A stretch of 9,216 bases of DNA from JBFLVQ01 sp040758525 (GCA_040758525.1 JBFLVQ010000379.1:1-9216); one strand, 5' to 3'; positions 1 to 8,813 are shown, counted from the first letter of the stretch. The notes: generated by a model not told the origin, from the sequence alone. Translations and numbers: made by a program.

Positions 1-3000
1 CTCAGTCAGCAGCTAGACTACTGGAAGCGACAGCTTGATGGAGCTGAAGCATTGCAGTTGCCAACCGACCGACCACGCTCCTTGATGCAGACTCATAGAG
101 GAGGCAGACACAACTTTACACTCTCGGCTGAACTCACCAGTGCCATACAGGAGTTGAGCCGTAGAGCCGGAGTAACACTCTATATGAGCCTGCTGGCAGC
201 ATTGCAGGTGTTGTTGGCTCGCTACAGCAATCAGAATGACATCAGCATAGGCACACCGATAGCGGGCAGGAGCAGAGCAGAGATAGAGCCATTGATAGGA
301 TTCTTTGTAAACACACTGGTGATGCGCACAGACCTGTCAGGCAATCCCAGTTTCCTGGAGTTATTAGCAAGAGTGCGGGAAGTATGTTTAGCAGCCTATG
401 CACATCAGGACTTACCATTCGAGAAGCTAGTAGAAGAGTTACAACCAGAGCGTAATCTATCTCGTACTCCACTCTTCCAAGTGATGATAGTGCTGCAGAA
501 TATACCTATATCAGATTTTCATTTATCTGATCTCACTATCAGTCCTGTAGTAATGGAGAACAGTAGTGCTAAATTCGATCTGATGTTATTGTTGGCTGAG
601 AGTAAGCAGGGTGTAAGTGGTACATTCGAGTACAATACTGGTCTGTTTGATGAGACTACCATTACTAGACTGGCAGACCATTATGAGAATTTACTCGCAG
701 GAATTATTAATCATCCTCAACACAATATTATGGTATTGCCACTGTTGAGTAAGGCTGAAGGGCATAGACTGTTAGTAGAATGGAATAATACTACCAATAT
801 AGAGTATCGTAACCAATCTATGCATCAGCGCTTTCAAGATCAGGTTGAATGTACTCCAGCAGCAACCGCACTGGTGTTTGAGCAAGAACGACTTAGCTAT
901 CGCGAATTGAATCAGCGTGCTAATCAGCTTGCCCATTATCTACGCACTATTGGTGTAAGAGAGGAAGTGCTGGTTGGCATCTGTATGCAGCGATGTAGCA
1001 AGATGATTGTTGCAATGTTGGCGGTGCTTAAGGCAGGTGGAGCATATCTACCACTCGATCCTGCTTATCCTCAGGAGCGGATCGAATTTATGCTTGCCGA
1101 CACACAAGCTCCCATAGTGCTGACACAGACTAGCTGGCTAGAAACCTTGGGTTCACAGCCAGCACAGTTAGTCTGTCTTGATCGAGATTGGCAGATGATT
1201 GCTGAACAGCCTGATGATAATCCTGCTGTATATGTGCAAGCAGAGAATTCAGCTTATGTAATCTACACATCAGGTTCGACAGGTAGACCCAAAGGTGTAG
1301 TAATAGAGCATCGTAGCGCACACACCTTTATCAAATGGTCACAACAGATCTACACAAGCAAACAGCTTGATGGAGTATTAGCATCAACATCAATCTGTTT
1401 TGATCTATCGATCTACGAGATCTTTGTACCATTAAGCTGTGGTGGTAAAGTGATATTGGCTGAAAACGCACTCTCTCTACCACAGGTCCAGGCAGCCAAT
1501 GAAGTGACACTGATCAACACCGTACCATCAGCAATGGCAGAGTTGGTAAGAAGTAGATCAATACCATTATCAGTAAATACAGTTAATCTTGCTGGAGAGC
1601 CATTACAGAATGCGCTAGTACAACAGATCTATGAATTGGAGAGTGTAGAAGCAGTCTATAATCTCTATGGACCATCAGAAGATACTACTTATTCTACTTA
1701 TGCAATGATAAAGAGAGGAACAGAGACCGCTCCCACGATCGGCAGACCTATTGCCAACACTCAGATCTATATATTGGATAGATTAATGCAGGCAGTGCCA
1801 ATCGGAGTAGTAGCAGAGCTTTGCATAGCAGGAGATGGATTATCAAGAGGATACTTAAATCGGCCAGATGTGACAGCAGAGAAGTTTGTTCCCCATCCCT
1901 ACAGCAGCCAAGCAGGAGCAAGACTCTATCGCACTGGAGACTTAGCTCGCTACCTAGATGATGGAAACATAGAGTTCCTAGGAAGACTGGACCATCAAGT
2001 TAAGCTAAGAGGATACCGAATTGAGTTAGCAGAGATAGAGTCAGTGCTGAGGCAACACAGCAGTGTGCAAGAGTGTGTAGTGATTGCTAGAGAAGATTCA
2101 ATTGGAGATAAACGGCTGGTAGCATACATTGTGGTTGTGAATGCAGAAGAGTTCACGCTTACAGAGATGCGACAGTATCTCAAGCCGCGATTACCAGAGT
2201 ATATGATACCAGCGGCGACAGTGATAATGGAGAGGCTGCCACTGACACCCAATGGTAAGCTTGACCGTAAGGCACTACCTGCTCCTGAGCAACAGCATGG
2301 GCATGTTTTTATCGCGCCACGCGATGAATATGAATTAAAACTCGCACGTCTGTGGCAAGAGATTTTAAGAGTCGAGCTTGTAGGAGTTCAAGACAGCTTT
2401 TTCGAACTTGGTGGCCACTCTCTATTGGCTGTACGTATGATGGCTCAGGTTCAGGAGCTTTTTGATCAGCATCTACCATTGTCTATTCTGTTTCAAAATT
2501 CAACTGTGGAGCAATTAGCTGCTATTTTGCGAAAGCTGACTAACAATTTGACAACTTCTGTGCTAGTTGCGATTCAGCCACAAGGAAATAAGCAGCCTTT
2601 CTTCTGTATACACCCAATAGGCGGCAATATCTTCTGTTATGTTGAGCTGGCAAGATGCTTAGGTTCTGATCAACCCTTCTATGGAATACAATCTATTGGT
2701 CTTGATGGGATATCTATGCCTCTTACCAGTATTGAAGAGATGGCTGCATTATACATTACTGAGATGCGTACGGTTCAGCCAATAGGACCTTATTGTTTAG
2801 GCGGATGGTCTATGGGTGGAGTAGTAGCTTTTGAGATGGCCCAGCAATTGATTCGCAATGGAGAGCAGGTTAAACTGCTGGCTTTATTAGATAGCACACC
2901 ACCAACAGCAGATCAGGAAGCAGACCATTGGCAAGATAGAGAGATTCTTACAAGATTTGTAGTCAATCTTATTCCGGAGATCGCAGGACAATCGTCTCAG

Positions 3001-3402
3001 TTGTATCAAGAGTTGGAGAATCTTAGCTTCGCTGAGCAATTGAATCTTATCTTGACGAAAGCTAAGAGTACTCATATATTGCCTGTTGACACAGGATTTT
3101 TGCAATTTAACCAGCTTTATCAGGTCTATAAAACCAATACACTAGCTTATCAGCGTTATCTACCGCAACTCTACCCTCAACAGTTGACATTGTTCAATGC
3201 CAATGAGCGTTATTTTGAAGCTCAAGCCGATCGCAGAAAAGTTTGGAAGGAATTAGCAGTAGCGGTAGCAGAATTTCAAATACCAGGTGATCATTACAAT
3301 ATACTAACAAGGCCGAATGTTGAGATTCTTGCTAAAGCTCTTAAACACTGTCTGGACGCGGTGTATAGAACGGAAAAAAGTCATGCTCCAGCAACTTTAT
3401 AA
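1..3402 (+). CDS. Non-ribosomal peptide synthetase, terminal module (C-A-PCP-TE), 5' truncated by the window edge
   Basis: The frame is open from base 1 and ends with TAA at 3400-3402, giving 1133 visible residues (numbered from base 1). The condensation domain (to about residue 260) lacks its HHxxxDG half, which lies upstream, but shows DYWKRQL, IGTPIAGR, GFFVNTL, HQDLPFEKL and RTPLFQV. The adenylation domain (about 275-760) has A3 YTSGSTGRPKG (422-432), A4 FDLSIYEIF (467-475), A5 NLYGPSEDTTY (554-564), A7 YRTGDLARY (643-651) and A10 NGKLDRKAL (751-759). The carrier protein has ELGGHSLL with phosphopantetheine Ser807. The thioesterase has GWSMGG (Ser937), Asp964 and His1098 as the probable triad. 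No epimerase or methylase is inserted. The A-domain pocket residues read D-L-Y-N-N-A-L-T-Y-K, which I recall as close to alanine codes. The module should add the last residue and release the peptide by hydrolysis or cyclisation; the product is unknown. The TTG at 52 is not a real start. Confidence 0.97.
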   Translation, partial: LSQQLDYWKRQLDGAEALQLPTDRPRSLMQTHRGGRHNFTLSAELTSAIQELSRRAGVTLYMSLLAALQVLLARYSNQNDISIGTPIAGRSRAEIEPLIGFFVNTLVMRTDLSGNPSFLELLARVREVCLAAYAHQDLPFEKLVEELQPERNLSRTPLFQVMIVLQNIPISDFHLSDLTISPVVMENSSAKFDLMLLLAESKQGVSGTFEYNTGLFDETTITRLADHYENLLAGIINHPQHNIMVLPLLSKAEGHRLLVEWNNTTNIEYRNQSMHQRFQDQVECTPAATALVFEQERLSYRELNQRANQLAHYLRTIGVREEVLVGICMQRCSKMIVAMLAVLKAGGAYLPLDPAYPQERIEFMLADTQAPIVLTQTSWLETLGSQPAQLVCLDRDWQMIAEQPDDNPAVYVQAENSAYVIYTSGSTGRPKGVVIEHRSAHTFIKWSQQIYTSKQLDGVLASTSICFDLSIYEIFVPLSCGGKVILAENALSLPQVQAANEVTLINTVPSAMAELVRSRSIPLSVNTVNLAGEPLQNALVQQIYELESVEAVYNLYGPSEDTTYSTYAMIKRGTETAPTIGRPIANTQIYILDRLMQAVPIGVVAELCIAGDGLSRGYLNRPDVTAEKFVPHPYSSQAGARLYRTGDLARYLDDGNIEFLGRLDHQVKLRGYRIELAEIESVLRQHSSVQECVVIAREDSIGDKRLVAYIVVVNAEEFTLTEMRQYLKPRLPEYMIPAATVIMERLPLTPNGKLDRKALPAPEQQHGHVFIAPRDEYELKLARLWQEILRVELVGVQDSFFELGGHSLLAVRMMAQVQELFDQHLPLSILFQNSTVEQLAAILRKLTNNLTTSVLVAIQPQGNKQPFFCIHPIGGNIFCYVELARCLGSDQPFYGIQSIGLDGISMPLTSIEEMAALYITEMRTVQPIGPYCLGGWSMGGVVAFEMAQQLIRNGEQVKLLALLDSTPPTADQEADHWQDREILTRFVVNLIPEIAGQSSQLYQELENLSFAEQLNLILTKAKSTHILPVDTGFLQFNQLYQVYKTNTLAYQRYLPQLYPQQLTLFNANERYFEAQADRRKVWKELAVAVAEFQIPGDHYNILTRPNVEILAKALKHCLDAVYRTEKSHAPATL

Positions 3403-3411
3403 TTATTGGAT

Positions 3412-3440
3412 AAACCCGGTTGTGTATGACAACCGGGTTT
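3412..3440. terminator. Bidirectional intrinsic terminator between convergent genes
   Basis: A perfect 12-bp stem (aaacccggttgt pairing with acaaccgggttt) encloses a 5-base loop (gtatg). It begins 9 bases after the NRPS stop codon and ends 12 bases before the stop of the convergent acylase gene. The stem is GC-rich in its middle and ends in AAA/TTT on both strands, so it can work in both directions. The T run on the + strand is only four bases (3438-3441), so termination strength is not certain. Confidence 0.8.
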
Positions 3441-3452
3441 TGAGATCGTTGC

Positions 3453-5630
3453 TTAACGACGTTTTTCTGCTCCAGGATGGTAGCTACGTTCAGTATGGGC
3501 TTTAATATCAGAGAAGTGAAACCAGGCTGGCCGGAATTGGCTTTTCAGGTAGAGCTGAGTTTGATCCTGATAGTGAGGTGATTTAGGATCGCTACTGGTA
3601 CCGAAAATGGATATCGAGTGGGTTCGGATTTGTGGACCAAATTCTATTAAACTCACATATGCGTGTCCTAATGTTCCATATTGTCGTTTCTGTCCCGCTG
3701 CTGCACGACTAATGAACACAAAATTGATTCCGATTTGAACCGGTCCACCTGCAACTGGTAGGCTTTCACGCTCATCACTGAACTTCTCTTCTTTGGTAAT
3801 ATCGATGCGTTGCAGCCTATTGACATCGCCCCAAGCCACTCGCCAGTTTCCATAAGTCTGTTCAAGATTTTTGATAGCTGCTTCTAGGGCATCGAGTCTG
3901 TTCAGTTTAGCAGTGATCCCGCTCGGTCGCATATCTTGATAGGTAGGCACATAGAGTTCTTCATGAGCTATTTTGTGCCAGAATCGGAAGAGTGTCATTG
4001 CTGTTGACTGTAGACTGCTCTTCTGATCCCAAGCTTTAAGTTCTTCAATCGCAGGTCTGAGCTGTTCTGCACGGGATGCATCGGTCTGTTTTAATTTTTC
4101 CCAATCGGCAACAAGTAACGAGATCTCCTCTGCAGCAATTGGTACATGGGTATCGAATGCTATACGCATAAGATCTTCAAAAGAGAATTTTGCACGACTT
4201 GACAAGATATCACGTATATGGCGTGCGCGGGCATTGTCCATATTCCCGACCATATATTTAGGATAATCAGTCTCGACTGGATTGCCCTCGGTTGTAGCAC
4301 GGAAAGGGGTTGAATTGCAGTTAATAAGGAAACCGCTTTTAGGATTGAGGACTTGAGGCAGTTCGTCAATGCTATGATAGCCTTGCCATTCTGTTTCAGG
4401 ATTGCTGCCATCTACCGGTTTAGACCAATCAAATTTAGTATTACGGCGTGGGACAATGCCATTGTAGAGATAAAAAATATTTCCTTTCCGATCTGCATAC
4501 ATTATATTTTCCGAATTGAATCTTAATCGTGATATCGCAGCTTTGAACTCCTTAAAAGAGCGGGCCTTGTTCATCTCATAGAACTGATCGAAGATTCCAT
4601 TCTGTTCTATTTTTCCTATCCTGACTGCTAGCGCCTTGCCATCACGCAGCGCGACAATTGGGCCATGATGGGTTTTACGCAGTCTAAACGTTTTTGTCTG
4701 CATACCCTGATCAGTCTTTACCTTGATCGTTTCGGTCCATTCTGTTGCGATACGGTAGCCATTGCCATATCGATAAGCCAGTGGATTCTCTGGATTGTCG
4801 AATGTCTCCAAGTAGACATCGTTGGAGTCTGGATGATTGGTAGTGACTGACCATCCTAGATATTTATTGTGTCCAAATTCTGGCAGTGGGAAACCAAAAC
4901 TGGTCGAGCCTGACATGTTCCAACCTTCATTGCTATGTACCTGAACCTCATAACATTGATCAATACCTAAGAAGCGTACATGAGGATTGATAAAGAGCAT
5001 TGCATAACCAGAAGCACTTTTGGTGGGTGCGAGTGCCCACATATTCGAGCCTCTGGATGGCTCCGCCGCTTTTTCAGGTATGGCTTGACGTTGTTCTTCC
5101 TCACTAACATCGATTACCGAAGAGAGATCATTATCCCAGTAGAACCTATAAGCAGCCATCAAATACCAGGGTTCAAAGTGTGTTAGCAGCTTAGGCTGGA
5201 CGTTATTGTGAGCCAGGAAATAGTTGAGTCCCGCGATATAGCCATTACAGATTGCTAGCAATCGTGGGGAAAGGTTTTTATAATCCGCCATTGCTCTAGT
5301 AGGAATCTCCATTTGGCGTACCTGCAAGTCATCCGCAAGTGAATCTTCACCATAAACTTCTGCGGCGCGACCGAGCGCATGTATATAGACCTCTTCGATC
5401 ATAGCGAAGTTATCTTCGGCTTCTGCGTAAGCAACACCAAAAGCACAACTCGCGTCGGTTGTACCATAAATGTGTGGTATACCAAAGGTATCACGATGGA
5501 TTGTGACCGAGCGTGCTAATCGCTCTGCCTCCCTATTAGCCAAATGTGCACCGACAACCGGGGTACTGAACAATAAGACGGCCAGCAGAACAACGGTAGA
5601 ATGGCCAATAAGACGAATCTGAGATGACAT
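3453..5630 (-). CDS. Exported penicillin acylase family protein (N-terminal nucleophile amidase, peptidase S45)
   Basis: This 725-residue protein hydrolyses an amide bond to release an acyl group; the true substrate is unknown. A signal peptide is visible (VVLLAVLLFSTPVVGA, about residues 13-28), so it should mature in the periplasm. The family's N-terminal motif HRDTFGIPHIYG is followed by AEAEDNF. The self-cleavage site is G194-S195 (GSNMW), with Ser195 as the new beta-chain N-terminus and nucleophile. Counting from it, His217 is beta23 and Asn439 (CNSTP) is beta245. These match the catalytic His and oxyanion Asn of cephalosporin and acyl-homoserine-lactone acylases, whereas penicillin G acylase has Gln at beta23. 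The C-terminal SPHYQDQ and SYHPG motifs show the gene is complete, and the length is normal for the family. ATG at 5628-5630 is preferred over an in-frame TTG at 5654 because GGAGAG lies nine bases before it. It is convergent to the NRPS and downstream of the receptor gene. Confidence 0.93.
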   Translation of the reverse strand: MSSQIRLIGHSTVVLLAVLLFSTPVVGAHLANREAERLARSVTIHRDTFGIPHIYGTTDASCAFGVAYAEAEDNFAMIEEVYIHALGRAAEVYGEDSLADDLQVRQMEIPTRAMADYKNLSPRLLAICNGYIAGLNYFLAHNNVQPKLLTHFEPWYLMAAYRFYWDNDLSSVIDVSEEEQRQAIPEKAAEPSRGSNMWALAPTKSASGYAMLFINPHVRFLGIDQCYEVQVHSNEGWNMSGSTSFGFPLPEFGHNKYLGWSVTTNHPDSNDVYLETFDNPENPLAYRYGNGYRIATEWTETIKVKTDQGMQTKTFRLRKTHHGPIVALRDGKALAVRIGKIEQNGIFDQFYEMNKARSFKEFKAAISRLRFNSENIMYADRKGNIFYLYNGIVPRRNTKFDWSKPVDGSNPETEWQGYHSIDELPQVLNPKSGFLINCNSTPFRATTEGNPVETDYPKYMVGNMDNARARHIRDILSSRAKFSFEDLMRIAFDTHVPIAAEEISLLVADWEKLKQTDASRAEQLRPAIEELKAWDQKSSLQSTAMTLFRFWHKIAHEELYVPTYQDMRPSGITAKLNRLDALEAAIKNLEQTYGNWRVAWGDVNRLQRIDITKEEKFSDERESLPVAGGPVQIGINFVFISRAAAGQKRQYGTLGHAYVSLIEFGPQIRTHSISIFGTSSDPKSPHYQDQTQLYLKSQFRPAWFHFSDIKAHTERSYHPGAEKRR

Positions 5631-5639
5631 TGCCAAATA

Positions 5640-5647
5640 CTCTCCTT
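5640..5647 (-). promoter_or_regulatory. Ribosome binding site of the acylase gene
   Basis: Read on the - strand the sequence is aaggagag, placed nine bases before the ATG at 5628-5630. It decides the start: the upstream in-frame TTG (5654) would place this site inside the coding region and has no comparable site of its own. Confidence 0.8.
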
Positions 5648-5778
5648 TTTTCAATAATCTAAAATCTCAAAATAGTATTCGACGAAACTAGCGCGAACCA
5701 ATTAGTGACACGGCTAGCTTATCTGAAAGGGGCTTGGCTACCTGATAAATTCTGATTCACTACTGGGATGATAGATTG

Positions 5779-5820
5779 CAAAACCAGACTCGTTGGTAAT
5801 AACAGACGGGTCTGGTTTTG
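5779..5820 (-). terminator. Probable intrinsic terminator of the TonB-dependent receptor gene
   Basis: An 11-bp perfect stem (caaaaccagac pairing with gtctggttttg) extends by a G-T pair and then C-G, G-C and T-A pairs. It lies 20 bases past the receptor's stop codon. The T run (TTTT) forms part of the stem and is followed by G, so no long free U tract exists in either direction. It sits in the 210-bp gap before the acylase gene, which suggests that the acylase is transcribed separately or by read-through. The rest of the gap (5648-5778) shows no gene and no convincing promoter. Confidence 0.65.
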
Positions 5821-5840
5821 ACAGGCTTGATCAATTTGGA

Positions 5841-8813
5841 CTAAAAGTTCATGCGTACAGCAAGCTGGAAGGAACGCGGGCCACCAGTGCCAAACACACC
5901 GCCCACGACCGACCGTTTTGCACCAAATGTGCTCGATCTAAGAAAACCAGGACTGTTAGGATTGGTGCTATCTCTCACCAAGGCAGATAAGAAACCGCTG
6001 CTATTGGTTGAGGTAGTTCTAACATTAGTTACATTGAAAAGGTTAAAGGCTTCTGCTATCGCTTGTATACTAAAGCGCTCGGTGAGCTTGATCGACTTAG
6101 CGACTCTCAAGTCAAGGGTTGTGAAGCCATCGCCCAATTTGAGATCATCGCGCACAAATGGTAATGGATCACCATCTACGCCACCACCAGCATTAATCTG
6201 GCTGATGAATGCATTCAATTCCCGTCCGGTCTTGAATTGGCGGCCACCAGCATTACGTTGAGCAAAGGGTATACGGTCAAGGTTACTGGGAAGATTGATG
6301 TTAAAAGGTAATGCTGACGCGATTGTGACGATTGGTGACAACGTTATATCCCAAGGCATACTGAAGGTACCAGCAAATGAGAAGCGATGACGCTCATCAA
6401 AGATCGCATGTCCCTTCTCACCGCGAATATTATTGGGATCTAACACTGGGAAATTGCCGCCAAACTGGTCATCAGTATTATAATTGAGCGCCTTCGAGAA
6501 AGTGTAGGAGGCAATAAAATTTATCCGTTTGGATGCACGTTTCTCCACATTAACGAAGAGCGCATCATACCAGTTCTTTGCAGAAGGTTCATTAATCGAT
6601 ACGATCGTAACATCACCAATGGCAGGGTTGAACACTTCGCCAACATCACGGGAGATACCAAGCTTGTTACCAAAGGTATGTATACCATCGATCGTAATGA
6701 CCAGATCACGAATCAATTCATGTCTGATACCAAAATTGAACTGTTGGATGATGGGATCCTCAAATTTGTTATCGATCGCATAGATCCCAAAATCAAAGGG
6801 GAAGATATCGCCTACAAAGGGATTTTGCAGCGTGGCGGTACCTCTAACAAAATTGCCATCATCGTCTAGTTCAGAACCATCCCGATCTACAATCAGTGAA
6901 TTGCGGCCATCAAATCTTTGCTCAAAATCGAGTGGCAGCAGCACAGGATGGGCATAATAGATTCCATAAGCGCCATGAACGGAAGTACGTCCATTACTGA
7001 AAATATCCCAGTTAAAGCCGATACGTGGACCGAAATTATCTCTATCCATTTGGCGGCCACCAGGTGCAAGAAAAGGAAGTACAATCGGGTTAAGCTTATC
7101 GAAAAGATCCTTACCAGTACTGTTGGTATTTAGATCATATCGTAAGCCTATATTGAGAGTGAAGTTTGGTCTAATCTTCCAGTTATCCTGAATAAAGAAA
7201 CCAAAGTAGTTATTATCACTGCTCAATTTCGGGACGGCAGTAGTAACCACTTCTGATAGTGAGAGAGGAATGTCAAAATCGTCAATTTTGCCGTCACCAT
7301 TGCGGTCACGAGTAGCGAAATTCTCTCTCAGAAAGACGCTGCCATTGCGGCCTGCATCAGTGTCGAAATCTACTCTGACACGTTGAAACTCAAAACCAAA
7401 CTTGATCGAATGTGCGCCCGTCAACAAGCTAACATTGTCACGAATTTGAAAGCGATTCTGATCTGTTGCTTGTGGAACAAGCGCGCCGCCTCCATCAACA
7501 ACGGATGGAAAGAGTATATTGAGTGAAGTTGAAAGTGGTTTAAGGTCATTTTTGAAGAGGCTCTCTTGAACCGTAAAGTCGTTGATCAAGGTTGGCGAGA
7601 AGGTACGAACATAATTATAGGTAACAGAGTTGTAGGTATCCAATGCCTTCTGACGATGCTGCGCAGTAGATATACGATTGGATCTTAACGCTGGTGTATT
7701 GGATAAGAAATCATCATCTTCCAAGGCATAGCGAAGCGTCATACGATCCTTTGGCGCAGCTTGCACATCTACTCGTCCTAAGAAGAGTAGATCATTAAGA
7801 GGAGCACCAGAATAGCTATTCTTGATGGTTCTGCTACTTAAATCTCTTACTCCAGTCATTGAGATCGAATCTTGATCACGATATTCAAATGCAGAGAAGA
7901 ACCAGGCGCGATCGCGCTTGATTGGTCCACCTAAGGAGAGAGCATACTGTTCACGATCAAAAGGTGGGCGGCCAAGACTCTTAACAATATTACGGTCGAG
8001 TGTCGCTGGTAATGCTGAAAGATCATCACCACGGTAGAAGAAGGCAGCCGAGCCATGGTACTCATTGGTGCCGCTCTTGGTAATGATGTTAATTGCTGAA
8101 GAACCTGTGCGATTGATGTCGGCAGCAGCTTGATTGGTGATAATTTGGAACTCACGTACCGCATCTTGAGGGAAATTCTGTAGATTGCCACCGACAAAAT
8201 CATCGGTATTTTCTGCCCCGTCAATACTAATGTTGCCATCACGTCCACCTTGACCAGCAGAAGCTACTTCAAGCGTATTGAGCTTGGTAAGGTCAAATGC
8301 TGGTTGTGGGACATTGCCTGGCAATAGGAAAGCCAGCTCTATGAAATTACGTCCGTTCAGTGGGAGATTCTGGATTACACTATCATTGATGAAGGCAGTC
8401 ACTTGTTGTGTCGTAGTATCTACTCCTTGAGCGTCGCGCGCGTCCACAACCACAACTTCATCACTGATTGGACCAGGCTTAAGCACACAGGTCAATGTTA
8501 CCGTTTCACCTACGCGAAGCGACACATTGTCAATATAAACCTTATTGAAATTGGGTGCCTCAGCCGTCATCTCATAGAGTGCGGGAGGAAGATTGGTAAC
8601 TGTAAAACGACCATCTTCTGAACTTACAATCTCTCGAACTTGCCCAGTAGATTTATTCTTTACGGTAATGTTTACACCGGCAATTACCGCGCCGGTGGTA
8701 TCTTTTACCGTGCCAGTAAGACCCGAAGTGCCAAGCTGAGCGAATACCCCTTGTCCGCATACAAAAATCAACATAAGGGTTAAAACTAGCTTGAACATTC
8801 TCTCTAGAAGCAT
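5841..8813 (-). CDS. TonB-dependent outer-membrane receptor, Oar-like, with N-terminal carboxypeptidase-regulatory-like domain
   Basis: This 990-residue outer-membrane protein probably imports, or less likely exports, a bulky ligand using TonB energy; the ligand is unknown. A signal peptide (about residues 1-26, ending VFAQ) is followed by a beta-sandwich carboxypeptidase-regulatory-like domain (about 30-112: GLTGTVKDTTGAVIAGV, DGRFTVTNLPPALYEM). A DEVVVVDA segment (118-125) resembles a TonB box. The plug (about 130-250) contains LPLNGRNF (150-157), SIDGAENTD and INIITKSGTN. The remainder is the barrel, with FIQDNWKIRPNFTLNIGLRYD as a typical strand pair and a terminal Phe (LAVRMNF), as expected for assembly by BamA. 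Residues 503-514 form a canonical EF-hand calcium loop, and 643-654 is a second Asp-rich stretch. The start ATG at 8811-8813 is fixed by AGGAGG seven bases upstream. This architecture is typical of large acidobacterial receptor families and related to Myxococcus Oar. Confidence 0.95.
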   Translation of the reverse strand: MLLERMFKLVLTLMLIFVCGQGVFAQLGTSGLTGTVKDTTGAVIAGVNITVKNKSTGQVREIVSSEDGRFTVTNLPPALYEMTAEAPNFNKVYIDNVSLRVGETVTLTCVLKPGPISDEVVVVDARDAQGVDTTTQQVTAFINDSVIQNLPLNGRNFIELAFLLPGNVPQPAFDLTKLNTLEVASAGQGGRDGNISIDGAENTDDFVGGNLQNFPQDAVREFQIITNQAAADINRTGSSAINIITKSGTNEYHGSAAFFYRGDDLSALPATLDRNIVKSLGRPPFDREQYALSLGGPIKRDRAWFFSAFEYRDQDSISMTGVRDLSSRTIKNSYSGAPLNDLLFLGRVDVQAAPKDRMTLRYALEDDDFLSNTPALRSNRISTAQHRQKALDTYNSVTYNYVRTFSPTLINDFTVQESLFKNDLKPLSTSLNILFPSVVDGGGALVPQATDQNRFQIRDNVSLLTGAHSIKFGFEFQRVRVDFDTDAGRNGSVFLRENFATRDRNGDGKIDDFDIPLSLSEVVTTAVPKLSSDNNYFGFFIQDNWKIRPNFTLNIGLRYDLNTNSTGKDLFDKLNPIVLPFLAPGGRQMDRDNFGPRIGFNWDIFSNGRTSVHGAYGIYYAHPVLLPLDFEQRFDGRNSLIVDRDGSELDDDGNFVRGTATLQNPFVGDIFPFDFGIYAIDNKFEDPIIQQFNFGIRHELIRDLVITIDGIHTFGNKLGISRDVGEVFNPAIGDVTIVSINEPSAKNWYDALFVNVEKRASKRINFIASYTFSKALNYNTDDQFGGNFPVLDPNNIRGEKGHAIFDERHRFSFAGTFSMPWDITLSPIVTIASALPFNINLPSNLDRIPFAQRNAGGRQFKTGRELNAFISQINAGGGVDGDPLPFVRDDLKLGDGFTTLDLRVAKSIKLTERFSIQAIAEAFNLFNVTNVRTTSTNSSGFLSALVRDSTNPNSPGFLRSSTFGAKRSVVGGVFGTGGPRSFQLAVRMNF

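Noticed and set aside
52..54. TTG at 52 as the start of the synthetase gene
   Set aside because: The frame is open to base 1 and the residues before it (DYWKRQLDGAEAL) are conserved condensation-domain sequence, so the gene begins upstream of the window.
5631..5654. TTG at 5654 as the start of the acylase gene
   Set aside because: The codons after it contain the ribosome binding site (aaggagag) of the ATG at 5628-5630, which also gives a cleaner signal peptide.
5672..5677. TACTAT on the - strand as the -10 box of the acylase promoter
   Set aside because: The expected -35 position reads TGGTTC, a poor match, and there is no extended -10 element.
5851..6261. 136-residue open frame on the + strand inside the receptor gene
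   Set aside because: It is antisense to the well-supported receptor coding sequence, has no recognisable motif, and its sequence follows from the codon pattern of the opposite strand.
7931..8248. 105-residue alternative - strand frame inside the receptor gene
   Set aside because: It overlaps the plug domain of the receptor in another frame and resembles no protein family.
3453..8813. Reading the NRPS, acylase and receptor as one siderophore biosynthesis and uptake unit
   Set aside because: The acylase and receptor genes are on the opposite strand and each is bounded by a hairpin terminator. The receptor is of a generic acidobacterial type with no siderophore-specific feature, and no Fur-box-like sequence was seen. 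Kept only as a hypothesis.
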